Notes: generated by a model from the sequence alone, not told the origin. A stretch of DNA of 64,000 bases from Magnolia sinica (GCF_029962835.1 NC_080574.1:20620001-20684000), one strand, 5' to 3'; numbered from the stretch's first letter, positions 11,778 to 25,580 are shown. A program made the numbers and translations.

Positions 11778-11918
11778 TTTTTTTTTTTTCTTAGCTTGTT
11801 AGTACACCCCACTGTCAGTTCACACTTCGCTATTAGCCAGCCCCACTAGTGATCGATACCAAGACCTCGGCATTGAAACGAGTTATCTTTCACTCGGTCT
11901 ACCACTTGAGCTATGGAT
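11778..11918 (-). mobile_element. tRNA-derived SINE
   Basis: Read on the - strand, the sequence starts near 11,918 with ATCCATAGCTCAAGTGG, which holds a pol III A-box-like TAGCTCAAGTGG (11,902-11,913). About 40 nt later there is a B-box-like GGTATCGATCAC (11,849-11,860), and the element ends in a 12-nt A-run (11,778-11,789 as T on +). This order of A-box, B-box, body and A-tail is that of a plant tRNA-derived SINE. The tRNA-like head does not fold as an intact tRNA and the B-box departs from GGTTCGA. No clear target duplication was found. Confidence 0.6.
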
Positions 11919-12995
<1,077 letters not shown>

Positions 12996-13211
12996 GAAAA
13001 GGGGTTTAAGGCTGACAGCCGGGCCAAATGGGGTTAAGTGTTAAACCTGGCATGCTGACTTGTTTTAGGGCTTAGGAGTGGGTTTTTACAATCACAGTAC
13101 AATCCAATAGATACACATAATGGGCTGAGTAAGCAAGAGAAAAAGATGAAATGGATAATGGGCTTGGTTTTCTTGGCCTAGTTTATAGGGTATAAAGAAT
13201 TGTTTGGATAT

Positions 13212-13500
13212 AGGCCCATTTGAAAAGGTTTTTTGGCAACTTTAAAGCTCCAATTTAATGTATCTGTTAGGCCTAACTCCATAAAGCCCTTGGACAACCA
13301 TCATAACTATCTAATAGTTGTCTACGTTCTCTTTTAGGACTTGCTTGTATGTGGGCCCATTTGAAAGAGATCGTGGCCAACTTTAATGGTCAAATCTAAT
13401 GTATTTGTTAGGCCCTACTCTGTAAAGCACGTTGACAACCATCATAATTATCTAATTGCTGTCCACGTCCTCCTTTAGCAAGTAGGCCCAAATCTGGGCT
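13212..13500. repeat. ~142-bp imperfect tandem duplication
   Basis: The block beginning GGCCCATTTGAAA at 13,212 recurs from 13,354. Shared phrases include 'aatgtat(c/t)tgttaggcc' and 'gacaaccatcataa(c/t)tatctaat'. The copies differ at many positions, so this is an old duplication; origin unknown. Confidence 0.7.
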
Positions 13501-14907
13501 CAGGCCTATTATTATTATTATTATTTTAATGGTTTTAGTGAAATTATCGTCTTCTTTTTTTCATTCTTTGTGCCAAAACGTAAGGATCATTATCTGTTGT
13601 CCACATGAATTTGAAAAGCGCAAACGAGCCCCACATTGGTGTGCAAATCTTGATGGGCGTAAATGAAAGCCTAAGTATCTTCTTAATAATATTAGTATAT
13701 TTTATTAATGACCTTTTATTGATCATTTATGGGCTAATTTAAGCCAAGCATTGAGAAGTGACTTGTGAATTTTCAGCGCTATCTAAATGGTGGTGTGGTC
13801 CATTTTTATATTTAACAGTTCAAATCTCCTACGATTAGACTATACCTTGAACCCGTTCAGCTCACATCGACATAATAATTGATATATGAATTAAAATAAA
13901 ATACATGGAAAAATAAAATTTTGAATTTAATCATCATGTTTATAATCTTGATATTGTGATTAGGTTTTATAATATTATTTTATAAGGTCGGCCACACATT
14001 TTAAAAGTCAATAACAAAATGTCTGACTTTACGTGTTTTATAATAACAAATTGGACGAGTGTGCACATGTATGGGCACATTGCTATTGATAATCATTTAA
14101 GTAATATTGATCATTGATCCATAAGTGATAGAGTCCATTTTAAACGATTATGATCAATGTTGATGATAGGATCCATCATTAGCAGTGATCATTAATAATA
14201 ATGATCAAATTTATCGTCGATGGTGATGATCAATGGTGATAATTGGTTTGAATAGTAGAACTAGTATAAATTTTCATTGATTATTTTAATATACAATTAT
14301 ATCTGTTATGGTTGGCTTGATGTGCTTTGAAAAATCCCTCGTTCATTATTAAAATATTGAAAACATAATGCTAGTGATTCCCTATGATTGAAGTTGTGCA
14401 TAATCTAAGTGGGAGATCATCTATACCATCAAATGATATATACACCTATAATGGAGGGTTGCATAAGTTATACAAATAGTCTGTCACATAAATGTTTTAT
14501 TCATCTTAGTTTAAAGAACGTGATTGATCTGCACCACCCATTCATGTATATGGACATTCAGATATCATTTAAAATGAATTAGTCACTTCTGTAACTTAAA
14601 AGGATTGTATAACATGTAAAAAATCTAATAATTAATATCAATACCTCAAATCTAGTTATGTAATTATTTTATGCAATGTAGAGATGGCCAGCAAAGTGTT
14701 AATCGCCAAATAATTTAAAAGTAAAAAAATTTAATGACAACAACTATAAAAACTAATTCATGCTGAGAGACCTTTTGAAAAGCGATGATGTTTAGCACAC
14801 TTTGGATAAGCTTCAAGATTAATCCTAATGGCTAAAATGACGAGCACCATGCACAATGAGTTCATACATACACATGAGATACATGAGACTGCTAAGGGAA
14901 TTTAAAA
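13501..14907. other. AT-rich intergenic, no gene
   Basis: It contains an (ATT)n run at about 13,509-13,524 and a stretch of loosely repeated TGATCA/GATGAT words at 14,090-14,240. No domain-bearing frame. Confidence 0.45.
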
Positions 14908-15190
14908 CACTGTCAAAATTGTGAATTTGCGACGTATCTTGTGATGGAGTACAAAAAAAGGTTTGATTTAATGACGGACCATCGCTAATGGAAATTGTCT
15001 CATCGCACGTATTTAATGGGGCTGTGGCGGAATTTAGCGACTGATTTGGTCCGTCGCAAACTTGCGACGGATGCAATCCATCCCAAATTAAGATTTTGCG
15101 ACATATTATGATCCGTCACAAAGTACCGCCCAAAAACTAACTTTTAGCAACATATTTTATTTGCTTTTGCGACGGATCATGGTCCACCAT
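14908..15190. repeat. Sub-terminal GCGACGGA repeats, left end
   Basis: It holds repeated words TTGCGACG, GACGGACCATCGC, TTTGGTCCGTCGCAAAC, TTGCGACGGATGC, TTTTGCGACATATTATGATCCG and TTTTGCGACGGATCATGGTCC, alternating in orientation. The same vocabulary occurs at 32,915-33,212 in reverse order. Confidence 0.75.
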
Positions 15191-15459
15191 AAATTCACTT
15201 CCACCCCAACCTATTATATATTTTTATTTATAGAATTTAGTGTAAAATAGTCTAAGAAGCTTTTTTAATAAAATTTCAGTGTTTTAATTGTATTTATTTC
15301 TATCTAAGTTTATTTTTGAATAAATTGATTGAATGCATTGCTTTTTTGTATTAATTGAGTGGAAATTATTAATAAATTTATTTTGCTTTAAAATTGATAT
15401 TTAAATGCTTTGTGATATCACGTGAAAAATCCCTCACTACATCCTTAATTTTTTTTATT
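15191..15459. other. AT-rich interior of the CACTA-like element
   Basis: AT-rich, no frame of note. The word 'ccctcactacatcc' near 15,431 resembles a CACTA terminus but lacks a partner. Confidence 0.35.
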
Positions 15460-16035
15460 AGAAATTGAGATTTTAGAAAATGAGGTTCGAAAAAAATTGA
15501 GATTTTGTTAAATAATTGACATTTTGAAAAAGAAAATTGAGAATTTTGAAAAAAATAGTTCAGGAATTTAAAAAAACAATTAACATTGTTTGAGAAAATT
15601 TGAGATTAATAAAAATAATAATAACTATAATTTAATAAAAATCTAGATTTTGAAATAAACTTAAGAAGTTTGACTAAAATTCATAATTTTGAAAAAAAAA
15701 ATAGATTTGGAAAAAATTTGATATTTTGAAAAAGAAAATTGAAAAGATTAAAAAAAAATCGTGAAAATTTTGACAACTTTGAAAAAATATGTATTTTTTG
15801 AAAAAGAAATTGAGATTTTGTATTTTGAAAAAACATTGAAGAGTTCCACAAGAATTGACAAGTTTGAAAAAAAAAATACATTTTAAAAAAGAAAATGGAG
15901 AAGTTTGAAAGAATAGAAATTTTGAAGAAAAATGAGATTAAAAAATCGAGATTTTGACAGATATTGACATTTTGAAAGGAAAATTGAGAAGTAAAAAAAA
16001 ATTGTGATTTTGAAAAAAATAATATTGAGAAGTTA
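15460..16035. repeat. A-rich degenerate array of GAAAAAGAAAATTGAGA units
   Basis: Dozens of degenerate copies of a roughly 20-nt phrase of the type 'ttttgaaaaagaaaattgaga' lie on the + strand. The long F/K-rich frame read on the - strand (15,681-15,881) is an artefact of this composition. Confidence 0.65.
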
Positions 16036-16514
16036 GATTCTATTTTTTTCTTATTTCCTTGTCATTTTTAGCCAATATTATCTTTTGTTGTTACAGGTGC
16101 TTGATCTAGGTCTGTGTAACCTCTGTAACAGGTTGGATGACAAATAAACAACATGAGTGTACCGACAAACAAGCAATGGTGTTCCCACTTAACTGATTTT
16201 GCATTAGCCCTTGAAAATAGAAAAAATAGAACTCTCACATTGCTAATTTCCGCTTTGGAGGCTTATCTGAAAATTGTTTTTGATGTCATACAGTACTATT
16301 TCCGCATTTTCCTTATGAGTTATTTGACGTTCTTGTTCATCAATGTATGTTTCTTTTTAATCGTGTATTTTGTGATTTACATCTTAAATTCCTATTGTCT
16401 TTGGTGCCAAGAGCTAGTCATGTTATTTGAGTTAAGATCTCAACGTATTATGGATGTTAATGTTGTTTGTTCTTGGGAAACTCACAGAGTTCGATTTGTA
16501 TTTTGGCGTTGCAG

Positions 16515-16758
16515 ATAAATCGTTCCTTCCCAAAAGAGAAATGGAGTGGTTTTTTCCTATCCCTGTGATAGAAATTATCCAAACAATTCAAGTACAAATA
16601 GGGCTACTCAAGCAGGCTAGTGGAAAGCCATAGGGAAAGATCGAAAAATAGTATATATGTGTCCTGGTGCGATTGGGTTTAGGAAGACTCTTGTTTTCTA
16701 CTGTGGAAGAGTTCCCTCAGGAAACCAGACTAATTGGGTAATGCATGCACATCATCTT
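16515..16758 (+). pseudogene. NAC-domain fragment (subdomains C-D)
   Basis: The text reads, with one frameshift near 16,550, a stretch of the plant NAC DNA-binding domain: KSFLPKREMEWFF, then DRNYPNNSSTNRATQAG, a TAG at 16,618-16,620 where the family has Tyr (AGYWKATGKDRKI), then [10 protein letters not shown], and [17 protein letters not shown] followed by [11 protein letters not shown]. It starts directly after TTGGCGTTGCAG, a good splice acceptor, so the copy derives from genomic DNA with at least one intron edge. NAC proteins are plant transcription factors; this piece lacks subdomains A-B and the activation region and is broken. It runs in frame into the kinase fragment that follows. Confidence 0.8.
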
Positions 16759-16968
16759 AGTAAGGGTAGTAATTTGGTGGAATGGGTTTAGGGTTTTCAC
16801 AAAGAAGGGAGATTGTTGGAGGTTGCTGATACAAGGCTTGAAGGCCAATTTAAGGAAGAGGAGATGACAAAGGTGCTACTAGTTGGACTGCTTTGTTCAC
16901 ACCCGGACCCACTTGTAAGGCCCACCATGAGGAATGTGGTGCAGATCCTTGGTGGTCATGGCCTTTGA
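16759..16968 (+). pseudogene. L-type lectin receptor-like kinase C-terminal fragment
   Basis: In the same frame as the preceding NAC piece it reads [10 protein letters not shown], then TAG (16,789-16,791) where the family has Trp (LVxWVWGLH), then GFHKEGRLLEVADTRLEGQF, KEEEMTKVLLVGLLCSHPDP and VRPTMRNVVQILGGHGL, ending at TGA 16,966-16,968. This is kinase subdomains X-XI of an L-type lectin receptor-like kinase; the family's R(P)S/TMR motif is kept. The catalytic lobes, transmembrane segment and lectin domain are absent. With the NAC piece it forms one 113-codon frame from 16,621, interrupted by the single TAG. It is a captured gene fragment, not a working kinase. Confidence 0.8.
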
Positions 16969-18167
16969 GATTTTGTGCAACACTAAATATGAATTCTTTC
17001 CACTTTGGTGAACCTATAAATCTTTAGCGAACTATAAATTCTCAAAACCTTAAATTAATCTTGATGTGTTTATATTTTTATCGCTTTATTTATATTTTGT
17101 CATAGAAGTCCAACTTGTAACTCCTCAAAACCCACTCTAAAGTAAGATATTATGGTGTATGACAATTCCCAATAGATTAAGTTGTAAATTATTATACGGA
17201 GTTGGTTGGATACCTTTTATTTTTTTATGAATGTTGTTAATAGTCGGTTGGATGATGAATGTATTTACAAATGCGAATGAAAATAAACAACTTAATGTGT
17301 GTGTGTGTGTGTGTTATCAATGGAAGATACCTTGTTTAGGGGGACATGATATTCTTGTAGCTAATGGTATAGTGTCCTAATATTGGTTGTATGTTACTAG
17401 TATGTAGGAGATAATACTAGGTCCAATATTGTTTGTATGTGGCTAAGGATGTAGTATATATTACTAGGTTAATTGCTTTGACTCTACATGGTTAGATTTT
17501 GAATCGTGTTTCTTTATTTTATACATTTTCATGTGTTTGTGTACGTGTGATTGTTTATTTCAAATAAGTTAACATTTAGAATGGTACTTGTAGCACACGT
17601 GCTATTCTGTTATCTTTTTAAATTTTTTGAAAGACAATTTCCAACAAATCATAGATGGGTTCTTAGTGTTAAATTGACTAGTTCAAAACTGGTCTTTCAA
17701 CACTACCAAACATCCCTTTTATGAGCTGTGTTTTCTCAATCCATCTATTTGAGTCCCCGTCTTTAGTAAATTGATGAATTTGTTATATCAACGTCATCCA
17801 TCTATTTTCTCAAATCATTTTAGAATGTGATCTAAAAAATATCAAAAACCTAATAAACAAATTTCATGTGTACCACACTAATGGAAATAATGGTGAATAA
17901 CCATTATGAACTTTTTTTAGGCCACAAGTTTTGGATCAAGCTGATCTCTATATTTTCCATCCATTCAAATCTGATTATGAACAATAGATTGATAGTTGGG
18001 ACATAGAATACATACATCACGGTGGTGGGCGTCATTGTAAGGGCCACACCTAATCCACTCCCTCTGTAATAAGGTTTTTGGCATTTAAAAGAGCTTTTTA
18101 CAATGATTTTTTTTCCTTCTGAAAAGTGATTTTGATAGACGTGGATTGACTCATGACCCAGGACTTG
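16969..18167. other. Interior of the CACTA-like element; one eroded MITE
   Basis: There is a short (GT)n tract at about 17,299-17,314. From about 17,740 to 18,030 GTGGGCCC-MITE phrases occur (aagttttggatcaagctgatctctatattttc; 'catacatcacggtggtgggc'), marking an eroded copy. No gene. Confidence 0.45.
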
Positions 18168-20012
18168 AGTATGTGGGGCCTACCATGATGTGTTTTATTG
18201 ATATAGTCTATCCATTTTGCCAGGTTATTTTAGGACATGAGCCCTATAATGAGGCAGATCCAAACTTCAAATGGACCACATCACAGGAAATGATGAGGAT
18301 TACATACCTACCATTGAAAGTTTCTTGGGGGTGATAGAAGTTTTGGATGAAAATGATATCTGTGTTTTCCTTTCATCAAGTGTGTGTGACCATATTAACA
18401 GGTTCACTTGATCTTTGATCAGGCAAAGTAGGCCTTAGGAAAGTTTCATCAATAGGCATCATTATCTCTATTGTTTCCTATGATGTGGTTCACTTGATGT
18501 AACGCCTTGGAAATCGGGGGTTGTGTATACACTCGACTCCCGAGTTTCCGAGTGTCACTTATAACTGATTTTCATTAATATGCGTTTAATCAGGTTTAAA
18601 TGCGCAGCCTGAAATTTCCTGGAACATGAAGTATAACTACATAAGTCTACTGAAATGAAAGAGATCTAGTATATATATTGTCACACCCCAAACCCGAAAA
18701 TCTGATTCACAGGAATCCCGATCGCCGAGTCCAGTGCCGACAGCCTCCGTAGTACCCCATTCTCGGTTCCTAGCGTCCAAACGCCAAATTTCAATCCTGG
18801 GATCCTACAAGGAGGATTTTTTTGTGTACATTTAACTCGTAATAAGCATAACAACAAAATTACCCAATTCACAAAGGCAACATCATCATCACATATCCAC
18901 TAATGTAATCAATTGAGTACAATGCTGAAAGGGAAATGCATAAATCGAGAATCAAGCTCCAGAAGACCGCTGCACGCTCCAAGTTCAACACTGCTGCAAC
19001 CTAACATCACCTGCACGCATCTATCGTGCATAAGCTTATAGAAAGCTTAGAGGGTGGTGTAAGTGTGTGCATAAGGTAAGTGTCAAATATTCAATGCAAT
19101 GCCATCATCATATAATACCGAAAATACTAGTAATCCATAAATCATACAATATCGGAAAAAAAGCAGAAATACTGAAAGATCATGAATCATCAGAGTAAGC
19201 AGAAATACTGACAAGATCATAAATCATACGATAACAGAGTAAGCGGAAATACGGATAAGTCCATAAGTCAATCAATATCAGAATACGCAATATCGAACAG
19301 CTATGTAAATGAGGAGTCATAAAGAGCTAAATATCATATACCGAGGATGCGACGCAATATGCAATTCTTGATGAGTTCACGAATAGCGTCAGCTAAATCT
19401 AAACCATATAAATGCAGAAGCACAGTAACCTAAATTATCATATACCGTAGATATAATGCAATATGCGGTGCGAATGAAGTGACTATGCTAGAGTGTGAAG
19501 TAGCGATGATAGTACGTAGTATCACAGGCTATGGGACCCATCACAAGGGACTTCTATCCAAACTAGTCTCATACCTAATTTAGATAGTCAGTCTCAATGT
19601 GGTAAACTCCTGATCTCAGGCTAGTCGTGCACCCCAACCGAAATCCTGGTCATTGCGAATGTACACGTAACAAATAGTTGCGCACCACCAGCCCGAGTGG
19701 ATAGTGAATGAATGAATGAATGAGTATGCAACTCCTGCTCAATAAGTCCACGTATCAGTACAGTTCATCTCTGGGATCATCACCGGGGTTTAGTACACTC
19801 CAAATGGCACTGCCCCTCTCCCAGCAGCACAGTCCAAGTGAGTGCAAGAAACCTCACTATCCGGCACATCGATAGCGGACCCATTCATGAGCTGGTCAAA
19901 CTCAGCCTAACAATGTCTCCTGCTCTCGGGCAGGTAAGGCCACACCCCCTCCCAACCAATCACGACACAGTGGGAGACAGGCCTCCTGGTATTCGACACT
20001 CGGGCGCTCATG

Positions 20013-20815
20013 TATCCACTCGGTCTCGACGTTGGGACGTCCTCTGGTACTAAGAGAGTTTAGGAATTTTCACCCAGGGTCATCTATGGCAGCCCGATGC
20101 TAGAATAAATTTTCGATGTCCCGTATGGTCATCCACGATATGCCTGTGGAAGCTAGGGCTCTGATGTTGCCAGGGCGTGCAGTAATCATAATGCAAAATG
20201 CATGAGTCATACAATCCAGTCATACATCAATCCCGCGCATACCGTGCGCTCATGTGAGATAATCTCTGCCTATCAGGGAGTCTCATAACAACACGCTCAA
20301 TGACATATGCAATGATCAACCACATCTCATAAAAAACATGCAGATGATGCGTATGGGCATGTATCATGATGCTATGTACTCATAATCGGTATCAATAACC
20401 GGCATCAACCATCGGCCTCGACAATGTGGACATTTAACCAACATTGCCCCCAAGGAATAGCCCACATAGAGCCTTACATATAGTGGACTCATGGCCTCAC
20501 GCAAGGGCCAAATATACAACACCATGGGCCTTATTCAAGAGCTTAACACATCACGATATGCCTTTCACATGGGCCTAACATACATCACAATGGGCTACAT
20601 CGCCTGACCCTCAAATGCATCACAATGGGCCTCATCACATAGGCCTCATTACATTGGGCTTTAAATACGGGCTGAATATACATCACAACGGGCCTCAAAT
20701 ACAGCCGCATATACATCACATTAGGCATCAAACACGAGCCGCATATACACCACACAGCCGAATACACATCACAATGGGCCTCAACTACGGTCACATATAC
20801 ATTATATAGGTCTCG
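20013..20815 (+). repeat. 0.8-kb direct repeat, copy 1
   Basis: From TATCCACTCGGTCTCGACG onward this block is almost identical to 23,336-24,140 (offset 3,323 bp). The last ~300 bp are short degenerate units of the type CATCACAATGGGCCTCA. The high identity indicates a recent duplication. Confidence 0.9.
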
Positions 20816-20817
20816 AC

Positions 20818-21372
20818 AATCGGCCTCAACAATTGAAATCGACCTCGACAATCGGAATTGGCCTCGATACTCGGCCTCATCAATCGAATCGGCCTATTCA
20901 ATTGGCATCGACAATCGAAATCGGCCTCGATACTCGCCTCAACAATTGGAATCGATCGATAATCGGAATCGACAAATCGGTCACGCTCAATCGAGTCGAC
21001 AATCAATCACGACATCAATCGATCGATAATCGAATTGGCAAATCGATCACATCAATCGGACAGCAATCGGTCGCGACAATGAGAATCAATAGTAATTAGA
21101 ATCAGAAATCGGTCAAATCAATCGGAATCGGTAATCGTCCTCGACAATCGGAATATATTATCAATCAGAATCGATAAATCGGTCACATCATTCGGAATCG
21201 GCAATTGGTCACGATAATCGGAATCGATCGATAATTAGAATCGGCAAATCACTCACGTCAATCAGTCACGACAATCGAAATCGAATGATAATCAAAATCG
21301 CAAATCGGTCACGACATTGACAATCAGAATCGGTCGCGACAATCGGAATTGATTAATAATCAAAATCGATAA
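20818..21372 (+). repeat. AATCGG-type ~70-bp tandem array 1
   Basis: Degenerate units of about 70 bp are built from the words AATCGG, AATCGATCGATAAT, GGCAAATCGGTCAC and ACATCA. It follows directly on the 0.8-kb block. Frames read through it are artefacts. Confidence 0.85.
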
Positions 21373-23335
21373 ATGTTCACTCCCAAATATAGGGTTTTGA
21401 TGTAGTAATAAACTCGGTGAGTCCGAGGTTGAATCCCAAGGGATTAAAACCTATACGTCATCTGAAACTAAATAGAACTAGAACTAGATTAAGATGAAAT
21501 CGAAATCAAATATAAATTGATGAATAATGGTGAAATATTAATCTAAAACTTAAGGAATTCAGAGGAAGGAAACTAGGGATTCAGAGGATCCACTTGTAGA
21601 AACTAGGGATTCAGAGGATCCACTTGTAGAGATCAAGGAGATCTTATGCCTACATCAAGAATCATGGAAATCAAACTGAACTTCCCTAATCTAGTCTTCA
21701 CGAGATGAAAGGTATATGAATTAGAATGGATTCCATCATCAAACCATGTCCAGGAGACAAAGCAAACAACAGAATTAAACTAATTACCAACCAATCAACA
21801 ATGCATGAAAGTTCGAAAGGATACCGTCATCCAACCATGCCCATGAGACGATGGTGAACAACGGGCTTCCCGACGCCATAAACATCAAAAGGAGAAAGAA
21901 ATACTCAAAGCCATCGCAGATCTATGGTATTTTCGTCACAACAAACCATTAAATAAAACTAAAGTATTCCCTTTAATTGAACTAAAATCAACATCAATCA
22001 GCGCATAAATCAAAGGAATAGAATCAGTCCCATCATGCCACAAGCTTCACCTCTTAGCCCTAGCTAAGAGGTTTAGCCTAACATAATTAGACTAAATCTC
22101 AACATAATTCATAGGAAAAAGAAGAAAAATAAAAAATAAATATATAAAAATTTCAAACACTTCTCTCTCCGCCTCTCTTTCTCTATCTAACATCCCCTGT
22201 TCAAGCACACCCCCTTCTCCATGTTTGAAACTCTTTTTATAGCTGCTGGAGTGGTGGAAATCGGATTTGGGAAGCTATCGCATGCGCAGCGAAAGCCTTT
22301 TCGCAGCCAAGTTCGGGGCTTCATAACTCTCACGTTCCTTGCATTATTTCTGTAAAATCAACGTCTCTTGAAAGTATTTTGGCTGGCCTACACGATGGAC
22401 GGTTCACATCGGCCATATGATCAAAGATGGTGGGCACAACTGCCTTAAAAATCAGATTTCGCGGACGTGCGTAGCCTTTCGCACGTCCGGCGCTAACGTG
22501 ATCGGTGGGCTCCACAGAGGTGTTTTCGAGGAAATCCACCCCGTCCATTAGATTGCCCTCGAAATTTCGGTCAGAAACGGATGGTTTTTAATGTCCATTG
22601 ACTCAGAATCAGAGAAGAAATCATTCAAAAATCAATTTGAACATTGCGGGGCAGTCCACTTATGGCCTCTGTATCGCGCACGTGTGCTTGCATGGGTCCA
22701 AAAATTCAGCATAGGTTTGAAGCATTCATGGCCCTCTACAAGATGGACGGTTTAGATTAGCCGTATGTAAGCTCTGTGGGGCCCACTAGCGTCCACAAAT
22801 CGGACGCCATCCATCTGTCTGCAGCGCCAAAACGGCAACTGCCATTTTGGGAAGAAGACGCGGGTCAGCGCCTGCTGACCCGCGTTAGTCGGTTCAGTGC
22901 ACGGCGGTACGGGTGCACTTTATGTACACATGTTGTACATACGGGGCCCACTGTAATGTATATGCAAGATCCGATCCATCCATTTGTTTTGTCAGCTCAT
23001 TTAATGAGTTGAGCCCAAGATTGAAGCATTTTCAGATACCAGGCGGGCCCCAAATCACTGATTTATGGGTTGATTTGTCTGTTGGGCCACTTCCAGAGGG
23101 ATCCAATGGCTGAAATTTGACGTGTACGGTTAGTTTTTGGTCCTCGAGGCATGTATAAAGTTTCGAGCCAATCGGATGGCGAGAACCCTGTGATCTTGCA
23201 TTCTGCGCCAGTTTCGGGCCTCTTTAACGTGAATGGCTTGATTTCCTCGGATCCCTGGCATGTAAATTCTTCAGTCTTGGTTCTCTGGAGTGCCTCCCTT
23301 GCTCTGGTGACTTCGGAGTGTTAAATCCACACTTT
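21373..23335. other. 1.96-kb segment between duplicated blocks
   Basis: It begins TGTTCACTCCCAAATATAGG and includes a perfect 30-bp tandem duplication (21,571-21,600 and 21,601-21,630, AACTAGGGATTCAGAGGATC...). The part around 22,380-23,110 has GTGGGCCC-type phrases (TGTGGGGCCCACTAGCG). No protein domain; origin unknown. Confidence 0.5.
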
Positions 23336-24140
23336 TATCCACTCGGTCTCGACGTTGGGACGTCCTCTGGTACTAAGAGAGTTTAGGAATTTTCACCCAG
23401 GGTCATCTATGGCAGCCCGATGCTAGAATAAATTTTCGATGTCCCGTATGGTCATCCACGATATGCCTGTGGAAGCTAGGGCTCTGATGTTGCCAGGGCG
23501 TGCAGTAATCATAATGCAAAATGCATGAGTCATACAATCCAGTCATACATCAATCCCGCGCATACCGTGCGCTCATGTGAGATAATCTCTGCCTATCAGG
23601 GAGTCTCATAACAACACGCTCAATGACATATGCAATGATCAACCACATCTCATAAAAAACATGCAGATGATGCGTATGGGCATGTATCATGATGCTATGT
23701 ACTCATAATCGGTATCAATAACCGGCATCAACCATCGGCCTCGACAATGTGGACATTTAACCAACATTGCCCCCAAGGAATAGCCCACATAGAGCCTTAC
23801 ATATAGTGGACTCATGGCCTCACGCAAGGGCCAAATATACAACACCATGGGCCTTATTCAAGAGCTTAACACATCACGATATGCCTTTCACATGGGCCTA
23901 ACATACATCACAATGGGCTACATCGCCTGACCCTCAAATGCATCACAATGGGCCTCATCACATAGGCCTCATTACATTGGGCTTTAAATACGGGCTGAAT
24001 ACACATCACAACGGGCCTCAAATACGGGCCGCATATACATCACATTAGGCATCAAACACGAGCCGCATATATACCACACAGGCCGAATACACATCACAAT
24101 GGGCCTCAACTATGGGTCACATATACTTTTTATAGTTCTC
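23336..24140 (+). repeat. 0.8-kb direct repeat, copy 2
   Basis: Second copy of the 20,013 block, differing by a handful of substitutions and small indels that are mostly near its 3' end. Upstream sequence is unrelated to that of copy 1, so the duplicated unit starts sharply at about 23,336. Confidence 0.9.
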
Positions 24141-25020
24141 GACAATCGGCCTCGACAATTGAAATCGACCTCTACAATCGACCTCGACAATCGAAATTGG
24201 CCTTGATACTCGGCCTCATCAATCAGAATCGGCCTATTCAATTGGCATCGACAATCGAAATCGGCCTCGATACTCGGCCTCGACAATTGGAATTAATCGA
24301 TAATCGGAATCGACAAATTGGTCACATCAATCGGAGTCAGTAATCAATCATGACAGTCTAAATCGATCGATAATCAGAATCGGCAAATCAGTCACATCAA
24401 TCGGAACAGGCAATCGGTCGCGACAATCAGAATCGATCGTAATCAGAATCAGTAAATCGGTCAAATCAATCGGAATTGGTAATCAGTCGCGACAATCGGA
24501 ATAGATTGATAATCAGAATCGACAAATCAGTCACATCATTTGGAATCGGCAATTGGTCACGATAATCGGAATCGATCGATAATTAGAATCGGCAAATCGA
24601 TAACATTAATCGGAATCGACAATCGGTCACGACAATCGAAATCGATTGATAATCAAAATCGACAAATCGGTCACATCATTCGGAATCGGCAATCGGTCGG
24701 GATAATCGGAATTGATTGATAATCAAAATCGACAAATCAGTCACATCATTCGGAATCGGCAATTGGTCGCAACAATCGGAATCAATTGATAATCAAAATT
24801 GGCAAATCGGTCACATCATTCGGAATCGACAATCGGTCGCGACAATCAGAATCGATTGATAATCAAAATCAGCAAATCGGTCACATCATTCAGAATCGGC
24901 AATCGGTCACGATAATCAGAATCAATCGATAATTAAAATCGGCAAATCGGTCACATTAATCGAAATAGGCAATCGGCCACGATAATCGAAATCGATCGAT
25001 AATCGGAATCTGAATCGACG
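24138..25020 (+). repeat. AATCGG-type ~70-bp tandem array 2
   Basis: Longer version of array 1, with roughly ten recognisable 70-bp units; a representative unit begins CGGAATCGGCAATTGGTCAC near 24,541. It has expanded relative to array 1 (about 880 versus 555 bp). Confidence 0.85.
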
Positions 25021-25580
25021 AGAATGGGCCTAACAAGGCCTAATGGAAAGTCACAATGTGGACATTCAACCATCATTGCCTATAAATGTGGACATTTAAC
25101 CAACATTACTCCTAAGGAGTGGCCCACATAGGGCCGAATATACAATGGGCCGATGGCCTCACACAAGGACCTAATATACATCATCATGGGCCTCACCAAA
25201 GGTCATGAACACATCACAGTGGGCCGCATGATATCGGCCGCACTAATAGGCTTAATACCATGAGCTTCAAATACACAACAAGTGGGCCTCATGGGTGGGT
25301 CACAATTACTTCAAGGTGGGCCTCATGGATGGGCCATAAACACATCAAAGGTGGGCCTCATATACACCAAATGGGCCTCACTCAAATGGGTTGAAATACG
25401 TCATGTTAGGCCTCTGCAAATACAACAAGTTGGGCCCCTTACATGGGCCTTATCAATGAGCTTCAAGTACATCACATTGGCCCTCACCAAATGGGCCCTG
25501 AATACGTCAGATGGGCCGTATCAAATGGACCAAGTCGAATGAAATGGGTCGTATCAATGGGCCTCAATAATGGGCTTTGT
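25021..25580 (+). repeat. Degenerate GTGGGCCTCA...CATCA array
   Basis: Short units such as TGGGCCTCATATACACCAAA and TGGGCCTCACTCAAATGGG repeat irregularly, continuing the motif at the ends of the 0.8-kb blocks. Confidence 0.6.

Noticed and set aside
16759-16968. Functional receptor kinase gene
   Set aside because: Only subdomains X-XI are present, with an internal TAG and no catalytic lobe.
20585-25020. Regular short repeats suggestive of a CRISPR-like array
   Set aside because: Units are contiguous, degenerate and have no unique spacers; the genome is a plant. They are tandem satellite-like repeats.
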